In this document: in pieces, positions 1 through 9,066 of the stretch | Layout: each line of letters opens with the position of its first letter | How positions within the stretch are numbered: position 1 is the first letter of the stretch | Assembly: GCA_041563475.1 (NCBI GenBank) | Contig: JBFFMY010000001.1 | Location: 74,396-138,395, forward strand | Direction: 5' to 3' | Length of the DNA: 64,000 bases | Source: CAJXZP01 sp041563475 | GTDB lineage: Bacteria > Bacteroidota > Bacteroidia > Flavobacteriales_G > Salibacteraceae | Program-made: the position numbers and the translations under genes | The notes under the pieces: model-generated | What the model was told of the DNA's origin: nothing | The model's database searches: none | Seen by the model: the letters and a program-made list of their open reading frames with translations, nothing else

Positions 1-90
1 CACTGGCACTTCATCTAAATCATACGCTTTTTGTGCTTCATGAAGTGCTAATTTCATAAAATGTGCATCCGATTGAACCGTTAATTCCAT
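1..90 (-). CDS. tadA: tRNA-specific adenosine deaminase TadA (N-terminal fragment)
   Basis: The 30 residues encoded leftward from the ATG at 88-90 read like the start of TadA: a helix containing FMKLALHEAQKAY followed by DEVPV, which leads into the GAVVV strand of the deaminase fold. TadA converts adenosine-34 to inosine in the anticodon of tRNA-Arg(ACG), using a zinc-bound water. The gene runs off the left edge, so the HAE and PCxxC zinc motifs cannot be seen. It is divergent from the lipoprotein gene at 150. The identification rests on a short but characteristic N-terminus. Confidence 0.75.
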   Translation of the reverse strand, partial: MELTVQSDAHFMKLALHEAQKAYDLDEVPV

Positions 91-149
91 TTTTCAAAAG
101 TACGAATTGAGTAGTTGATTTTAGGTAAAATTCTAGGTAACTTAGCCTC

Positions 150-518
150 ATGATTCGCAGTCTATATTCTTTATTACTTATTGTTTTTGTCTTTTTTACA
201 GGATGTATGCAATTTGAACCTGTAAAAACGTGGAAAGTAAATTACAGGGTATATAAACTATCTAATGATTCTATTTCTTACCGTGTTAATTTTGTTACCC
301 AAAGTGGCGCAACAAAATCTGTTGGGCCTATTTCTGATTTTAAATGGGAGTCTGAGGATTTAAATAATTTTGAAGACGGTGCGTATGTAATGTTGGAGGT
401 AGAAAAGATATGGGGAGACGAAGGTTTGCGACTACAAATTTTAAGAGAGGATGCAGTACACGAGGAAGGGTTTAAACCAAAATACGACACCTATTACCAA
501 ATAGAAAGCAACTTATAG
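150..518 (+). CDS. Small hypothetical lipoprotein
   Basis: A 122-residue protein with a signal peptide (MIRSLYSLLLIVFVFFTGC) whose lipobox FTGC predicts lipidation at Cys-19 and anchoring to a membrane. The rest is polar, with no motif I recognise; the central part (about 40-100) alternates polar and hydrophobic residues like a small beta domain. It lies between divergent tadA and the co-directional flippase gene 77 bases downstream. Function unknown. The lipobox makes a real gene likely despite its small size. Confidence 0.65.
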   Translation: MIRSLYSLLLIVFVFFTGCMQFEPVKTWKVNYRVYKLSNDSISYRVNFVTQSGATKSVGPISDFKWESEDLNNFEDGAYVMLEVEKIWGDEGLRLQILREDAVHEEGFKPKYDTYYQIESNL

Positions 519-595
519 TTTCAAATCACTAGAGATACCTTTTTATTTTACGTGCAGTTATATGTACTTTTCGCCCCTCGAATTCAAAAATATAA

Positions 596-2080
596 ATGGG
601 AAACATTTCAAAACTTGCAAGTCAAACGGCTATTTACGGTTTACCCAGTATTTTAGGTAGGTTTTTAAATTATCTTCTTTTTCCTCTTTACACCGCCATG
701 TTTGTTCCTGCAGAATATGGGGTGGTGAATGACGTGTATGCGCTAGTCGCTTTTGTTGCCGTTATTTTACCCTGGGGAATGGAAACAGCCTTTTTTAGGT
801 TTTCAAATAAAAAGGAATATTCACCAGATGAGGTTTTCAAAACCTCTCTCCTATTTGTTTTTCTTTCTTCCATACTATTTATTCTGGGAATTACATTTTT
901 TACAGATGGATTAGCAGATTTTATTCGCTACCCAAACAATCCGGAATATGTTATTTGGATGGGACTAACAATTGGCTTTGATGCATTGTCGGTGATTCCA
1001 TTGGCACAACTAAGAAAAGAAGAGAAAGCCGTAAAATTTGCCATGGTTAATTTTATAAGTATTGCGGTGAATATTGGATTGAATTTGTTTTTCGTTTGGT
1101 ATTGTATGGCTATGTATAAAATGGGAGGAAATTTTATTACGGACGCTTTCTTTAATCCTGAAATTGGGGTAGGATATGTGTTCATAGCCAACATGATTCA
1201 GGCATTAGTTAAGTTTATTTTGATTTCTCCAGCCTATAAATACGTAACTTTTTATGTGAATTGGAAACTTACCAAAGAATTAGTTCTTTATGCATCGCCA
1301 CTTGTGATAGCAGGCTTTGCAGGCATAATAAATGAAACGCTAGATAGACGTTTAATCCGAATTATTTTAGAACCATCACTAGGAACTCAGGGCGCATTGG
1401 CTCAGGTAGGTATTTATGGAGCAGTATATAAACTGGCAGTTCTCATTGCTTTATTTACCCAGGCATTTAGGTATGCTGCGGAGCCATTCTTTTTTGCACA
1501 GGACAGAGATGGAAACCCAAAAACCATCTATGCAGATGTAATGAAATGGTACACCATTGTGGTGAGTTTTATTTTTCTTTTTGTCATGCTGTATTTGGAT
1601 ATTATCAAATTACTTATTCGGAACACGGATTATTGGGTGGGTTTATCCATTGTACCCATTTTACTCCTAGCTAATATTTTCTTAGGTTGGATTTACAACC
1701 TATCGGTGTGGTACAAGCTAACGCACAAAACCATTTATGGGGCTATTTTAGCAGTTGTTGGAGCCATTATTACTATTACCATGAACTTGGTGTTGATTCC
1801 TAAAATTGGATACACTGGGGCGGCTTGGACAACATTCACTGCATATGGTGTTATGGCCATTTTAAGTTACATTTTTGGAAATAGATTTTATCCGATTCCC
1901 TATGATAAATTGAAAATAGTTGGTTACGTAGTTTTAGCCGTTATAATTTGGGGTGTTAGCGAACAATTATCCATAAGTAATCCTTATTTTAAATACGCTG
2001 CTAATACAGGGTTTTTAATCGTTTTTACGGCAATAACTGTAAAATTGGAATGGGGTTTTTTAAAGCGATTTATCCAATAA
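596..2080 (+). CDS. Oligosaccharide flippase family protein (Wzx/MurJ-like)
   Basis: A 494-residue polytopic membrane protein with about 12-14 hydrophobic segments along its whole length. It begins with an amphipathic start and the pattern GRFLNYLLFPLYT...EYG found in bacterial polysaccharide flippases of the MOP superfamily. Such proteins move undecaprenyl-linked oligosaccharides across the inner membrane. The acceptor cannot be told from sequence: O-antigen, exopolysaccharide or a glycoprotein glycan are all possible, and the GT-C/GT2 cluster at 7-13.6 kb may supply the substrate. Start ATG at 596; upstream is a weak promoter-like TACTTTTC near 571. Length is normal for the family. Confidence 0.85.
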   Translation: MGNISKLASQTAIYGLPSILGRFLNYLLFPLYTAMFVPAEYGVVNDVYALVAFVAVILPWGMETAFFRFSNKKEYSPDEVFKTSLLFVFLSSILFILGITFFTDGLADFIRYPNNPEYVIWMGLTIGFDALSVIPLAQLRKEEKAVKFAMVNFISIAVNIGLNLFFVWYCMAMYKMGGNFITDAFFNPEIGVGYVFIANMIQALVKFILISPAYKYVTFYVNWKLTKELVLYASPLVIAGFAGIINETLDRRLIRIILEPSLGTQGALAQVGIYGAVYKLAVLIALFTQAFRYAAEPFFFAQDRDGNPKTIYADVMKWYTIVVSFIFLFVMLYLDIIKLLIRNTDYWVGLSIVPILLLANIFLGWIYNLSVWYKLTHKTIYGAILAVVGAIITITMNLVLIPKIGYTGAAWTTFTAYGVMAILSYIFGNRFYPIPYDKLKIVGYVVLAVIIWGVSEQLSISNPYFKYAANTGFLIVFTAITVKLEWGFLKRFIQ

Positions 2081-2200
2081 CCCACTTCTTATCTAACCCA
2101 TTACGTGAATAAAAGTCAAAAAGGCCTTCTTGGGTAACAACAATTGCATAAAAATTCGTTCTTTTGTTAGTTAGGAACAATTTCTCGAAAACAAGTAAAT

Positions 2201-3568
2201 ATGGGTTGTACAAACTGTAGTAGTGTTTCGGGTTCAAGTAGTGTTTCTGGAGGTTGTAAATCAAGTGGTTCTTGTAGTACATCTGGTTGTGATAAACTAA
2301 ATGTATATAGCTGGTTAACAGGCATGGAACCTGCTAGATATAGCAACTTTGACATTGTTGAAATTAAGTTTAAAAACACTCGTAAGGAGTTTTTTAGAAA
2401 TAGTAATAAACTTGATATTCATCCAGGTGAACCCGTAATTTTGGAAACCACTTCTGGATATGATATTGGGATAGTAAGTATGCTCGGTGAGCTCGTGAAT
2501 CGTAGAATGCGAATTAAAAAGCAGGATACCGATTCCAAAGACATCTTGAAAATACTTCGAAAGCCCAATCAAGCCGAGATTGAAAAGTGGCAATTGTCAC
2601 TGCAACAAGAACGGCCAACAATGCTTAAAGCCAGACATATTGCCAATGAGCTGAAGCTTCAAATGAAAATTTCTGATGTAGAATATCAAGCCGATGGGTC
2701 AAAAGCTACATTTTACTATACCGCAGAAGCGCGTGTAGATTTTAGGGAGTTAATACGCCATCTTGCGGAGCAATTTAAAGTACGTATTGAAATGCGTCAA
2801 ATTGGTTCAAGACAAGAGGCAGGTCGATTAGGAGGTATTGGATCGTGCGGAAGAGAACTTTGTTGTTCCACGTGGTTAACCGATTTTAGATCGGTTTCTA
2901 CCAATGCGGCACGTTACCAACAAATTGCCATTAATCCGCAAAAGTTAGCCGGGCAGTGTGGAAAATTGAAGTGTTGTTTGAATTATGAGTTAGACTCCTA
3001 TATGGATGCACTAAAAGATTTTCCGAGTACGGAGGTTAAATTACAAACTGAAAAAGGAAAAGCGTACTGCTTTAAATCAGATATTTTCAAAGGTTTAATG
3101 TGGTTTAGCTATATGGGCGAAAGTTCAAAAATGGTTGTGCTTACAACAAGTAGAGTCCACGAAATAATTGAATTAAACAAGAAGGGCGAAAAACCAATTG
3201 ATTTAGAATATTTCGCTGATTTTACGGAAGAAATAGAACAGGAACCAGAGTTTGGTAATGTTGTAGGTCAAGATAGTTTAACGCGTTTTGATGTAAAAAA
3301 TAAACGAAGTAAAAACAAACGAAAAAAAGGGTCAAACAAGTCTAAGCCACAAGCTTCTAGTCAAGCGGCTAAAGGTAATCCGGAGAACAAGGAAGGAAAC
3401 AAACCGAACCAAGGCAGACCACAGAAACGTAGACCACAGAATAAGGCAAAAGGAGACACACCAACAAATCAAAACAGTAAGGACGGGGATAAGCCAAACC
3501 CGAAACGAAGCAATAGAAACACGCAAAACAAAAATCGCAAACCGAATTCTGATCAAGGAAAGGAATGA
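2201..3568 (+). CDS. ricT: RicT/YaaT-type PSP1-domain protein
   Basis: A 455-residue homologue of the PSP1 C-terminal domain protein YaaT/RicT. The diagnostic cysteine block is at about residues 217-270, with GRELCCSTWL and GQCGKLKCCLNYELDSY. In Bacillus, RicT forms a complex with RicA and RicF that carries [4Fe-4S] clusters and modulates RNase Y-dependent mRNA processing; the role in Bacteroidota is less clear. The N-terminus adds a Cys/Ser/Gly-rich stretch (C3, C6, C19, C25, C30), and the last 85 or so residues are a basic, Asn/Lys-rich low-complexity tail, probably disordered and possibly RNA-binding. The stop overlaps the gldH start by 4 bases, so the two are translationally coupled. Confidence 0.88.
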   Translation: MGCTNCSSVSGSSSVSGGCKSSGSCSTSGCDKLNVYSWLTGMEPARYSNFDIVEIKFKNTRKEFFRNSNKLDIHPGEPVILETTSGYDIGIVSMLGELVNRRMRIKKQDTDSKDILKILRKPNQAEIEKWQLSLQQERPTMLKARHIANELKLQMKISDVEYQADGSKATFYYTAEARVDFRELIRHLAEQFKVRIEMRQIGSRQEAGRLGGIGSCGRELCCSTWLTDFRSVSTNAARYQQIAINPQKLAGQCGKLKCCLNYELDSYMDALKDFPSTEVKLQTEKGKAYCFKSDIFKGLMWFSYMGESSKMVVLTTSRVHEIIELNKKGEKPIDLEYFADFTEEIEQEPEFGNVVGQDSLTRFDVKNKRSKNKRKKGSNKSKPQASSQAAKGNPENKEGNKPNQGRPQKRRPQNKAKGDTPTNQNSKDGDKPNPKRSNRNTQNKNRKPNSDQGKE

Positions 3569-4038
3569 TAAGAAAGTTTAATATATATGCTGTTTTAGGT
3601 CTGCTTTGGGTTTTATATTCGTGCAGCAGTGGTGTAGTATTTGAGCAAATTGAAGAGGTGGATAGTGAAGGTTGGAATTATGCGAAACCAGTAACGGTAG
3701 CTTTTTCTACACCAGACACCTCCAATAGGTATAATTTAATTTTTGATATTCGGATCACCCACGAATATGCATATCAAAATTTATGGTTGTTTATTGAAAC
3801 TACTGAACCGGATGGGTCTAAACATACAGATTCTATTGATTGTCCAATGGCCTATCCAGATGGCCGATGGCTAGGGAATGGTTTGGGTGATTTAATTGAT
3901 AACCCAATACTCGTGTATAGAAATTTTAAATTTGCCGAAACAGGAGAATATACTTTCAAGATTAAGCACGGAATGCGAAACGATTATTTGGAGAACGTGC
4001 AAAATGTGGGGGTTATTTTGAAGCGTGTAAAATCATAA
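3565..4038 (+). CDS. gldH: Gliding motility lipoprotein GldH
   Basis: A 157-residue lipoprotein: signal peptide with lipobox LYSCS (Cys-20), then a domain with HEYAYQNLWLFIETT and DGRWLGNGLGDL, the conserved core of GldH. GldH is needed for gliding and chitin use in Flavobacterium johnsoniae and is one of the Gld lipoproteins tied to the type IX secretion/motility machinery. It starts inside the ricT stop (ATGA overlap) and is followed after 9 bases by the PBP1A gene, the order seen in many Bacteroidota. Its presence does not prove that this organism glides, since many non-gliding relatives keep gldH. Confidence 0.88.
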   Translation: MIRKFNIYAVLGLLWVLYSCSSGVVFEQIEEVDSEGWNYAKPVTVAFSTPDTSNRYNLIFDIRITHEYAYQNLWLFIETTEPDGSKHTDSIDCPMAYPDGRWLGNGLGDLIDNPILVYRNFKFAETGEYTFKIKHGMRNDYLENVQNVGVILKRVKS

Positions 4039-4047
4039 AAGTAAAAC

Positions 4048-6504
4048 ATGGCTAAGGAAGTCGAAAAACAGTCATTTACAAAATATGTAATCTGGATGTG
4101 GGGTCTCTTTATTGGAGGAATTACAGCTGTTGTTTTATTTTTTATAGCTCTTTCAAATGGTTTAATTTGGGAACTTCCTTCCTTCGAGGAATTAGAAAAC
4201 CCGAATAGCATTTTAGCTACAGAAATCTATACAGCTGATTTAGAATTATTAGGAAAATTCTATACAGAAAATAGAACTATTGTGCCCTTTAAAGATTTAC
4301 CTGACACCCTTGTAAATGCTTTGGTGTATACCGAAGATGAAAGGTATTATAATCATTCAGGAATTGACATTAGGCGACTGATAATTGCCGTTGCCGCAGG
4401 AGGTACGCGAGGGGGAGCAAGTACAATTACCCAACAACTGTCTAAATTGTTATACCATCAACCCGTGAATTCTGTGGTTCGAAGAGTTCAACAAAAATTG
4501 ATGGAATGGGTCATTGCGCTTCAACTAGAAAGGCAATATACCAAGAATGAAATAATTGCCATGTATTTGAATAAGTTCGATTTTGTGCATAATGCAAAAG
4601 GAATAGAATCAGCGGCTCAAATATATTTTGATAAACCAGTGGAGGAATTAAATATTCAAGAGTCGGCTATTTTAGTTGGAATGTTGAAAAACCCAGCCCT
4701 ATACAACCCTCTGGGTTCAGATGAAAGAAGATTGCGTTCGTTTAATCGTAGAAATACGGTTTACGGCCAAATGAAAAGAAATAAATATTTGACACAAGAA
4801 GTAGTGGATTCCTTAAAGCTACTTCCCTTGGAAACTAAATATTCTCCAATGACTCATTTGGATGGGAAAGCTCCATATTTTCGAGAGGTATTGAAAAATG
4901 AAGTTAGAAATCTTTTGTCCTCTACAAACCCTAGTGGAGATTTGGTTTATCATAAACCAGACGGAAGCGCTTACAATATCTACAAAGACGGTATAAAGAT
5001 ATATACAACGATTAACTCTAAGCTTCAGGAATATGCGGAGTACGCAGTTACTACGCATTTAAAAAATGAACTTCAACATGATTTTGATGTTAATAATAAA
5101 AGATGGAAAAACCCGCCTTTTAGCAACGACCTAAACACGGAACAGGTAGAGAGAATATTAAACAGCGCAAAAAATCGCTCGCAACGGTATCTTATTATGA
5201 CGGGTAAAGAGTGCGCTAATTGTGGACGGAGAGGAAATGTTGTACAAGAAAGCACAGCGGTAAACGGGAATTCAATTTGGTTATGTTCAGCAGAAGATTG
5301 TCAACACCAAACCCATAAATATCCAGCGGATTCTATAGATATTATTTTCGATACCCCAGTAGATATGACCGTTTTTAGTTGGAGCGGAGATATTGATACT
5401 GTGCTCACGCCTATGGACTCTATTCGATATTATAAAGCTATTTTACAAGCAGGATTAATGTCAATTGAGCCCCAAACAGGCGAGATAAAAGCCTGGGTTG
5501 GAGGAGTTAATTATAAGTATTTCAAATATGATCACGTTAAACAAGGAAAGCGCCAAGTAGGATCCACTTTCAAGCCGTTTGTATATACGGTAGCTATTAA
5601 AAGTGGGCTTTCCCCCTGTACAGAAGTGCCGAATGTAAAAGTCACGTTTCACGAAGGAGAATGGGGCTTATTGAAAGATTGGACGCCCGCAAACAGTGAT
5701 GGAAAATATGGAGATATGGTAAACCTAAAGTATGGGTTAGCTAATTCTATGAACACTATTTCTGCTTGGGTTATGAAACAATACAACCCGCCAGCAGTTA
5801 TTGAAATGGCAAGAAAACTTGGAATTACAAGTAGACTTGATACAGTTCCTTCTTTAGTTCTTGGGGTGGCAGATGTTAGTTTGTACGAAATGGTTGGTGC
5901 AATTGCTACTTTTCCTGCCAAGGGAATTTGGCATGAACCCATATTTATTTCCCGTATTGAGGATAAAAATGGTGTTGTTATCGCTGATTTTGTTTCGGAA
6001 ACCCGGGAAGCCATAAATGAGAAGGATGCCTATACCATGGTTAGTTTATTAGAAGGCGTTGTGCATGGGGCAAGGGGTCCGTATATTGGTAAAGACGAGA
6101 GCAGATGGGGCACAAAAGTGACTACAGGAACAGGAATGAGATTATATTATGATAGCCCAACAAGAGAATATGATGGGTTCCCAAGAAATTACCCCATTGC
6201 TGGCAAAACAGGTACCACACAAAACAACTCAGATGGCTGGTTTATGGGGTTAACTCCTGATTTGGTGACAGGTGTTTGGGTAGGAGCTGAAGATCGTTCA
6301 GTACGTTTTAGATACACCAGTAAAGGTCAAGGCGCGAATACCGCACTACCTATTTGGGGCTATTTTATGAAAAAAGCGTGGGCGGATACCACTCTGAATT
6401 TATCATTACAACCCTTTGAAAAACCTGTTGGATACGATTTAGAACTAGATTGTGATAAATTAAAAATAGGACAAGGAGATATTAACGAAGAACCCATTTG
6501 GTAA
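4048..6504 (+). CDS. Penicillin-binding protein 1A (bifunctional transglycosylase/transpeptidase)
   Basis: An 818-residue class A PBP that polymerises and cross-links peptidoglycan. One N-terminal membrane helix (about 14-36) is followed by the GT51 domain with TEDERYYNHSG (catalytic Glu-96) and GASTITQQ (123-130). The transpeptidase domain carries the SxxK motif GSTFKPF (Ser-506), SMN (567-569) and KTGTT (Lys-720). Between the two domains is a short insertion with C389-x2-C392 and C413-x4-C418 plus H420 and H422, resembling a zinc ribbon or a pair of disulfides. It is the last gene of the ricT-gldH-PBP1A unit; a CoA-transferase gene follows 19 bases later. Confidence 0.93.
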   Translation: MAKEVEKQSFTKYVIWMWGLFIGGITAVVLFFIALSNGLIWELPSFEELENPNSILATEIYTADLELLGKFYTENRTIVPFKDLPDTLVNALVYTEDERYYNHSGIDIRRLIIAVAAGGTRGGASTITQQLSKLLYHQPVNSVVRRVQQKLMEWVIALQLERQYTKNEIIAMYLNKFDFVHNAKGIESAAQIYFDKPVEELNIQESAILVGMLKNPALYNPLGSDERRLRSFNRRNTVYGQMKRNKYLTQEVVDSLKLLPLETKYSPMTHLDGKAPYFREVLKNEVRNLLSSTNPSGDLVYHKPDGSAYNIYKDGIKIYTTINSKLQEYAEYAVTTHLKNELQHDFDVNNKRWKNPPFSNDLNTEQVERILNSAKNRSQRYLIMTGKECANCGRRGNVVQESTAVNGNSIWLCSAEDCQHQTHKYPADSIDIIFDTPVDMTVFSWSGDIDTVLTPMDSIRYYKAILQAGLMSIEPQTGEIKAWVGGVNYKYFKYDHVKQGKRQVGSTFKPFVYTVAIKSGLSPCTEVPNVKVTFHEGEWGLLKDWTPANSDGKYGDMVNLKYGLANSMNTISAWVMKQYNPPAVIEMARKLGITSRLDTVPSLVLGVADVSLYEMVGAIATFPAKGIWHEPIFISRIEDKNGVVIADFVSETREAINEKDAYTMVSLLEGVVHGARGPYIGKDESRWGTKVTTGTGMRLYYDSPTREYDGFPRNYPIAGKTGTTQNNSDGWFMGLTPDLVTGVWVGAEDRSVRFRYTSKGQGANTALPIWGYFMKKAWADTTLNLSLQPFEKPVGYDLELDCDKLKIGQGDINEEPIW

Positions 6505-6523
6505 GAAACAAAAAAACTGCACT

Positions 6524-7225
6524 ATGATTAATAAAGTTGTAGCCAATGCTCAAGAAGCAATTCAAGGCGTAAAAAGTGGAATGACCATGATGTTTGGTGG
6601 TTTCGGATTGTGTGGAATTCCTGAAAATGCTATTCAAGCAATAGTGGAAACAGGGATAACGGATTTAACGTGCATTTCAAATAATGCAGGGGTGGATGAT
6701 TTTGGATTAGGATTTTTACTTCAGCAAAAATCCATTAAAAAAATGATTGCCTCTTATGTGGGGGAGAATGATGAGTTTGAACGCCAAATGCTGAGTGGTG
6801 AGTTAGAGGTTGATTTAATACCTCAAGGTTCATTAGCCGAAAGATGTAGAGCAGGTGGAGCAGGAATTCCGGCATTTTTTACTCCTGCTGGATACGGAAC
6901 TGAAGTTGCCGAAGGAAAGGAAGTACGGGAATATAATGGGAAACCGCATATATTAGAAACGGCATTAACAGCTGATTTTGCATTTGTGAAAGCATGGAAA
7001 GGCGATGAAGCCGGAAATCTTATTTTTAAAGGTACAGCCAGAAATTTTAATCCAATGATGGCTATGGCGGGAAAAATCACCGTTGCCGAAGTGGAAGAGT
7101 TAGTTCCAGTTGGAGAGTTGGACCCGAATGAAATTCATACCGCAGGCATTTTTATTCAACGTATTTTTAAAGGGAAATCTTTCGAAAAGCGTATTGAACA
7201 ACGAACGGTTAGAACGAAGGAATAG
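6524..7225 (+). CDS. scoA: 3-oxoacid CoA-transferase, subunit A
   Basis: A 233-residue CoA-transferase family I alpha subunit. It has the glycine-rich start MMFGGFGLCGIPENAI and the CISNNAG segment typical of ScoA/AtoD-type subunits. With subunit B (9067-9723) it would move CoA from succinyl-CoA to acetoacetate or a related 3-oxoacid, feeding ketone-body or branched-chain/aromatic degradation into the TCA cycle. Subunit A genes are normally followed directly by subunit B; here a 588-residue membrane protein gene sits between them. Full length and intact. Confidence 0.9.
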   Translation: MINKVVANAQEAIQGVKSGMTMMFGGFGLCGIPENAIQAIVETGITDLTCISNNAGVDDFGLGFLLQQKSIKKMIASYVGENDEFERQMLSGELEVDLIPQGSLAERCRAGGAGIPAFFTPAGYGTEVAEGKEVREYNGKPHILETALTADFAFVKAWKGDEAGNLIFKGTARNFNPMMAMAGKITVAEVEELVPVGELDPNEIHTAGIFIQRIFKGKSFEKRIEQRTVRTKE

Positions 7226-7236
7226 TCGGTTCGACT

Positions 7237-9003
7237 ATGAATAAATCGGAACGAATAGCATTTTTTTTACTTGCCTTTTTGGTGTGGGTATACCTTGGAT
7301 TGAGGTCATTATATATCCCATTAATTCACGATGAAACCGTCACCTATTTTGTGTATATCCAAAACGGAAACTTTCTACCACCTTGGGCATATTGGGATGC
7401 AAATAATCATATTTTAAACTCTGGGCTTGGCGCTTTTTTTAACGCCATTTTCGGTCATTCTCCATTCGTAGCCCGCCTTGGAAGTTGGCTTTCATTTGTT
7501 CCTTTTGTGTTTTTTGTAAAAGGAATAAGCGAGTTTATTGAAGATAAAATGTCTCGATGGGCGGCATTAATTACCCTGTTTACAACGCCTTTTTTCATAG
7601 AATTTTTTAGCCTAACTCGCGGTTACGGCATGGCTATGTCATGGTTTCTTGGGACCCTGTTTTTTGCTATGCAGTATGTGAAAACACGAAATTTCATATT
7701 TATTTATTGGATGGGATTAACGGGGTTATTAGCTTCTTTATCCAGCTTATCATTAATCATAGCCGTTTTTATAGTTTTTGGGTGGGTCTTGCTATATCGC
7801 TTTTTTATGGAAAAAGAGGTTAATCTGTTTAATGAAATAAAAACGACTCTCATTTTGTATGTGCCTCAACTTCCTTTGGTCTATCTGGGTTTTTTACTAA
7901 AAGAAAAGGGACTATTGTATTACGGTGGAGATAATGTTATTCAATTTTCTTTACAGCCCTTCGCGCGATATTTTCTAAATAATAGGGAGCTATGGTGGGT
8001 TTTCGCTGGGGTTATTATACTATTAGTTCTGGTTTATTTGGTTTCTTTTATTAAAAATGGAAAAAGGGAGATTTTTAACCCAATACGCATATTTCCTTTT
8101 GTATTGCTGTTATCTGTTTTTGCAGTTTTTTCACAGCATTTTTTATTGGAAGTCAACTATCCAGAAGACAGAGCAGCATTGTATTTTTTTCCATTGATTA
8201 TTTTTTCGTGGGTAACTATTCCAAAGCTTAGAAAGCTAAAACTTGTTTTGTTGGTTCCCTTGATTTGGTTTCCATTAGACTTGGTTACAAGTGCGAACAT
8301 CCAATACTCCAAGTTGTGGCCAAATGAGCACGTTCCCCTCCGTTTTTGGGAAGAGACGCATGCGTTAAAAAAGACATACCCAGCGAGTTTAAGCGCTTAC
8401 TTTTTACGGAATGGAATATGGAACTATCACTCCTTAGATCGGGAGTATTCAAGTAGTCCAAATAGCGCTGAATATCCAAGTGAGTGGGCGGATGTGTTAC
8501 TTGTTGATTCAGTTAGAATAAAAAAAGTGGATTTATCGAAATATATTGAATTAGGCTATGATGAGATTTCGGGTCAAACCCTTCTTAAAAGAGAGCCAGA
8601 ACTAATTGAAACACAAATTCTGGACACGGTGTTTGGTTCGCCAATCCAAAATTTATATACGAACATTTGGGAGTTTAGCGGGGAGAAATTATCCGGAATA
8701 CCGGTGGCTTTGTATTATGATTTTGAATTAAAATCGAATACGAAACTGGCCCACTTACATATAATTACCTCTGTTTTTGATACAATGGGAAGTGAAGTAT
8801 ATACCATTAAATACGATTTAAGCTTAGTTTCTGAACATTGGGACCAACAAAAAAAATGGCGCGTGAAACAGTTTTTACCCCCGTTGCCAAACAATACGGG
8901 TCGTTTCGTCTCGTATATCTACAACCCATTTGAAGAGCAGTATGAATGGATAGAAATGAAAAGCACAATAGTTCGTTTGTCAGAACCTGAAATTGGTAAT
9001 TAG
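7237..9003 (+). CDS. GT-C-like membrane glycosyltransferase (putative)
   Basis: A 588-residue protein with about 10-11 hydrophobic helices in residues 8-380 and a soluble C-terminal half. The first extracytoplasmic loop carries an acidic pair (IHDETV, D32/E33) placed like the catalytic Asp/Glu of GT-C enzymes (PMT/ArnT-like), which take sugars from polyprenyl-phosphate carriers. Substrate and acceptor are unknown. It is inserted between scoA (11 bases upstream) and scoB (63 bases downstream), all in the same direction. The family assignment is inferred from topology and the loop motif, so a generic membrane protein cannot be excluded. Confidence 0.6.
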   Translation: MNKSERIAFFLLAFLVWVYLGLRSLYIPLIHDETVTYFVYIQNGNFLPPWAYWDANNHILNSGLGAFFNAIFGHSPFVARLGSWLSFVPFVFFVKGISEFIEDKMSRWAALITLFTTPFFIEFFSLTRGYGMAMSWFLGTLFFAMQYVKTRNFIFIYWMGLTGLLASLSSLSLIIAVFIVFGWVLLYRFFMEKEVNLFNEIKTTLILYVPQLPLVYLGFLLKEKGLLYYGGDNVIQFSLQPFARYFLNNRELWWVFAGVIILLVLVYLVSFIKNGKREIFNPIRIFPFVLLLSVFAVFSQHFLLEVNYPEDRAALYFFPLIIFSWVTIPKLRKLKLVLLVPLIWFPLDLVTSANIQYSKLWPNEHVPLRFWEETHALKKTYPASLSAYFLRNGIWNYHSLDREYSSSPNSAEYPSEWADVLLVDSVRIKKVDLSKYIELGYDEISGQTLLKREPELIETQILDTVFGSPIQNLYTNIWEFSGEKLSGIPVALYYDFELKSNTKLAHLHIITSVFDTMGSEVYTIKYDLSLVSEHWDQQKKWRVKQFLPPLPNNTGRFVSYIYNPFEEQYEWIEMKSTIVRLSEPEIGN

Positions 9004-9066
9004 TAATATCTTCGGTTAATTATGTTGGATTTTCATCTTAAATTTGACAGACCTAAAAAATGAAAC

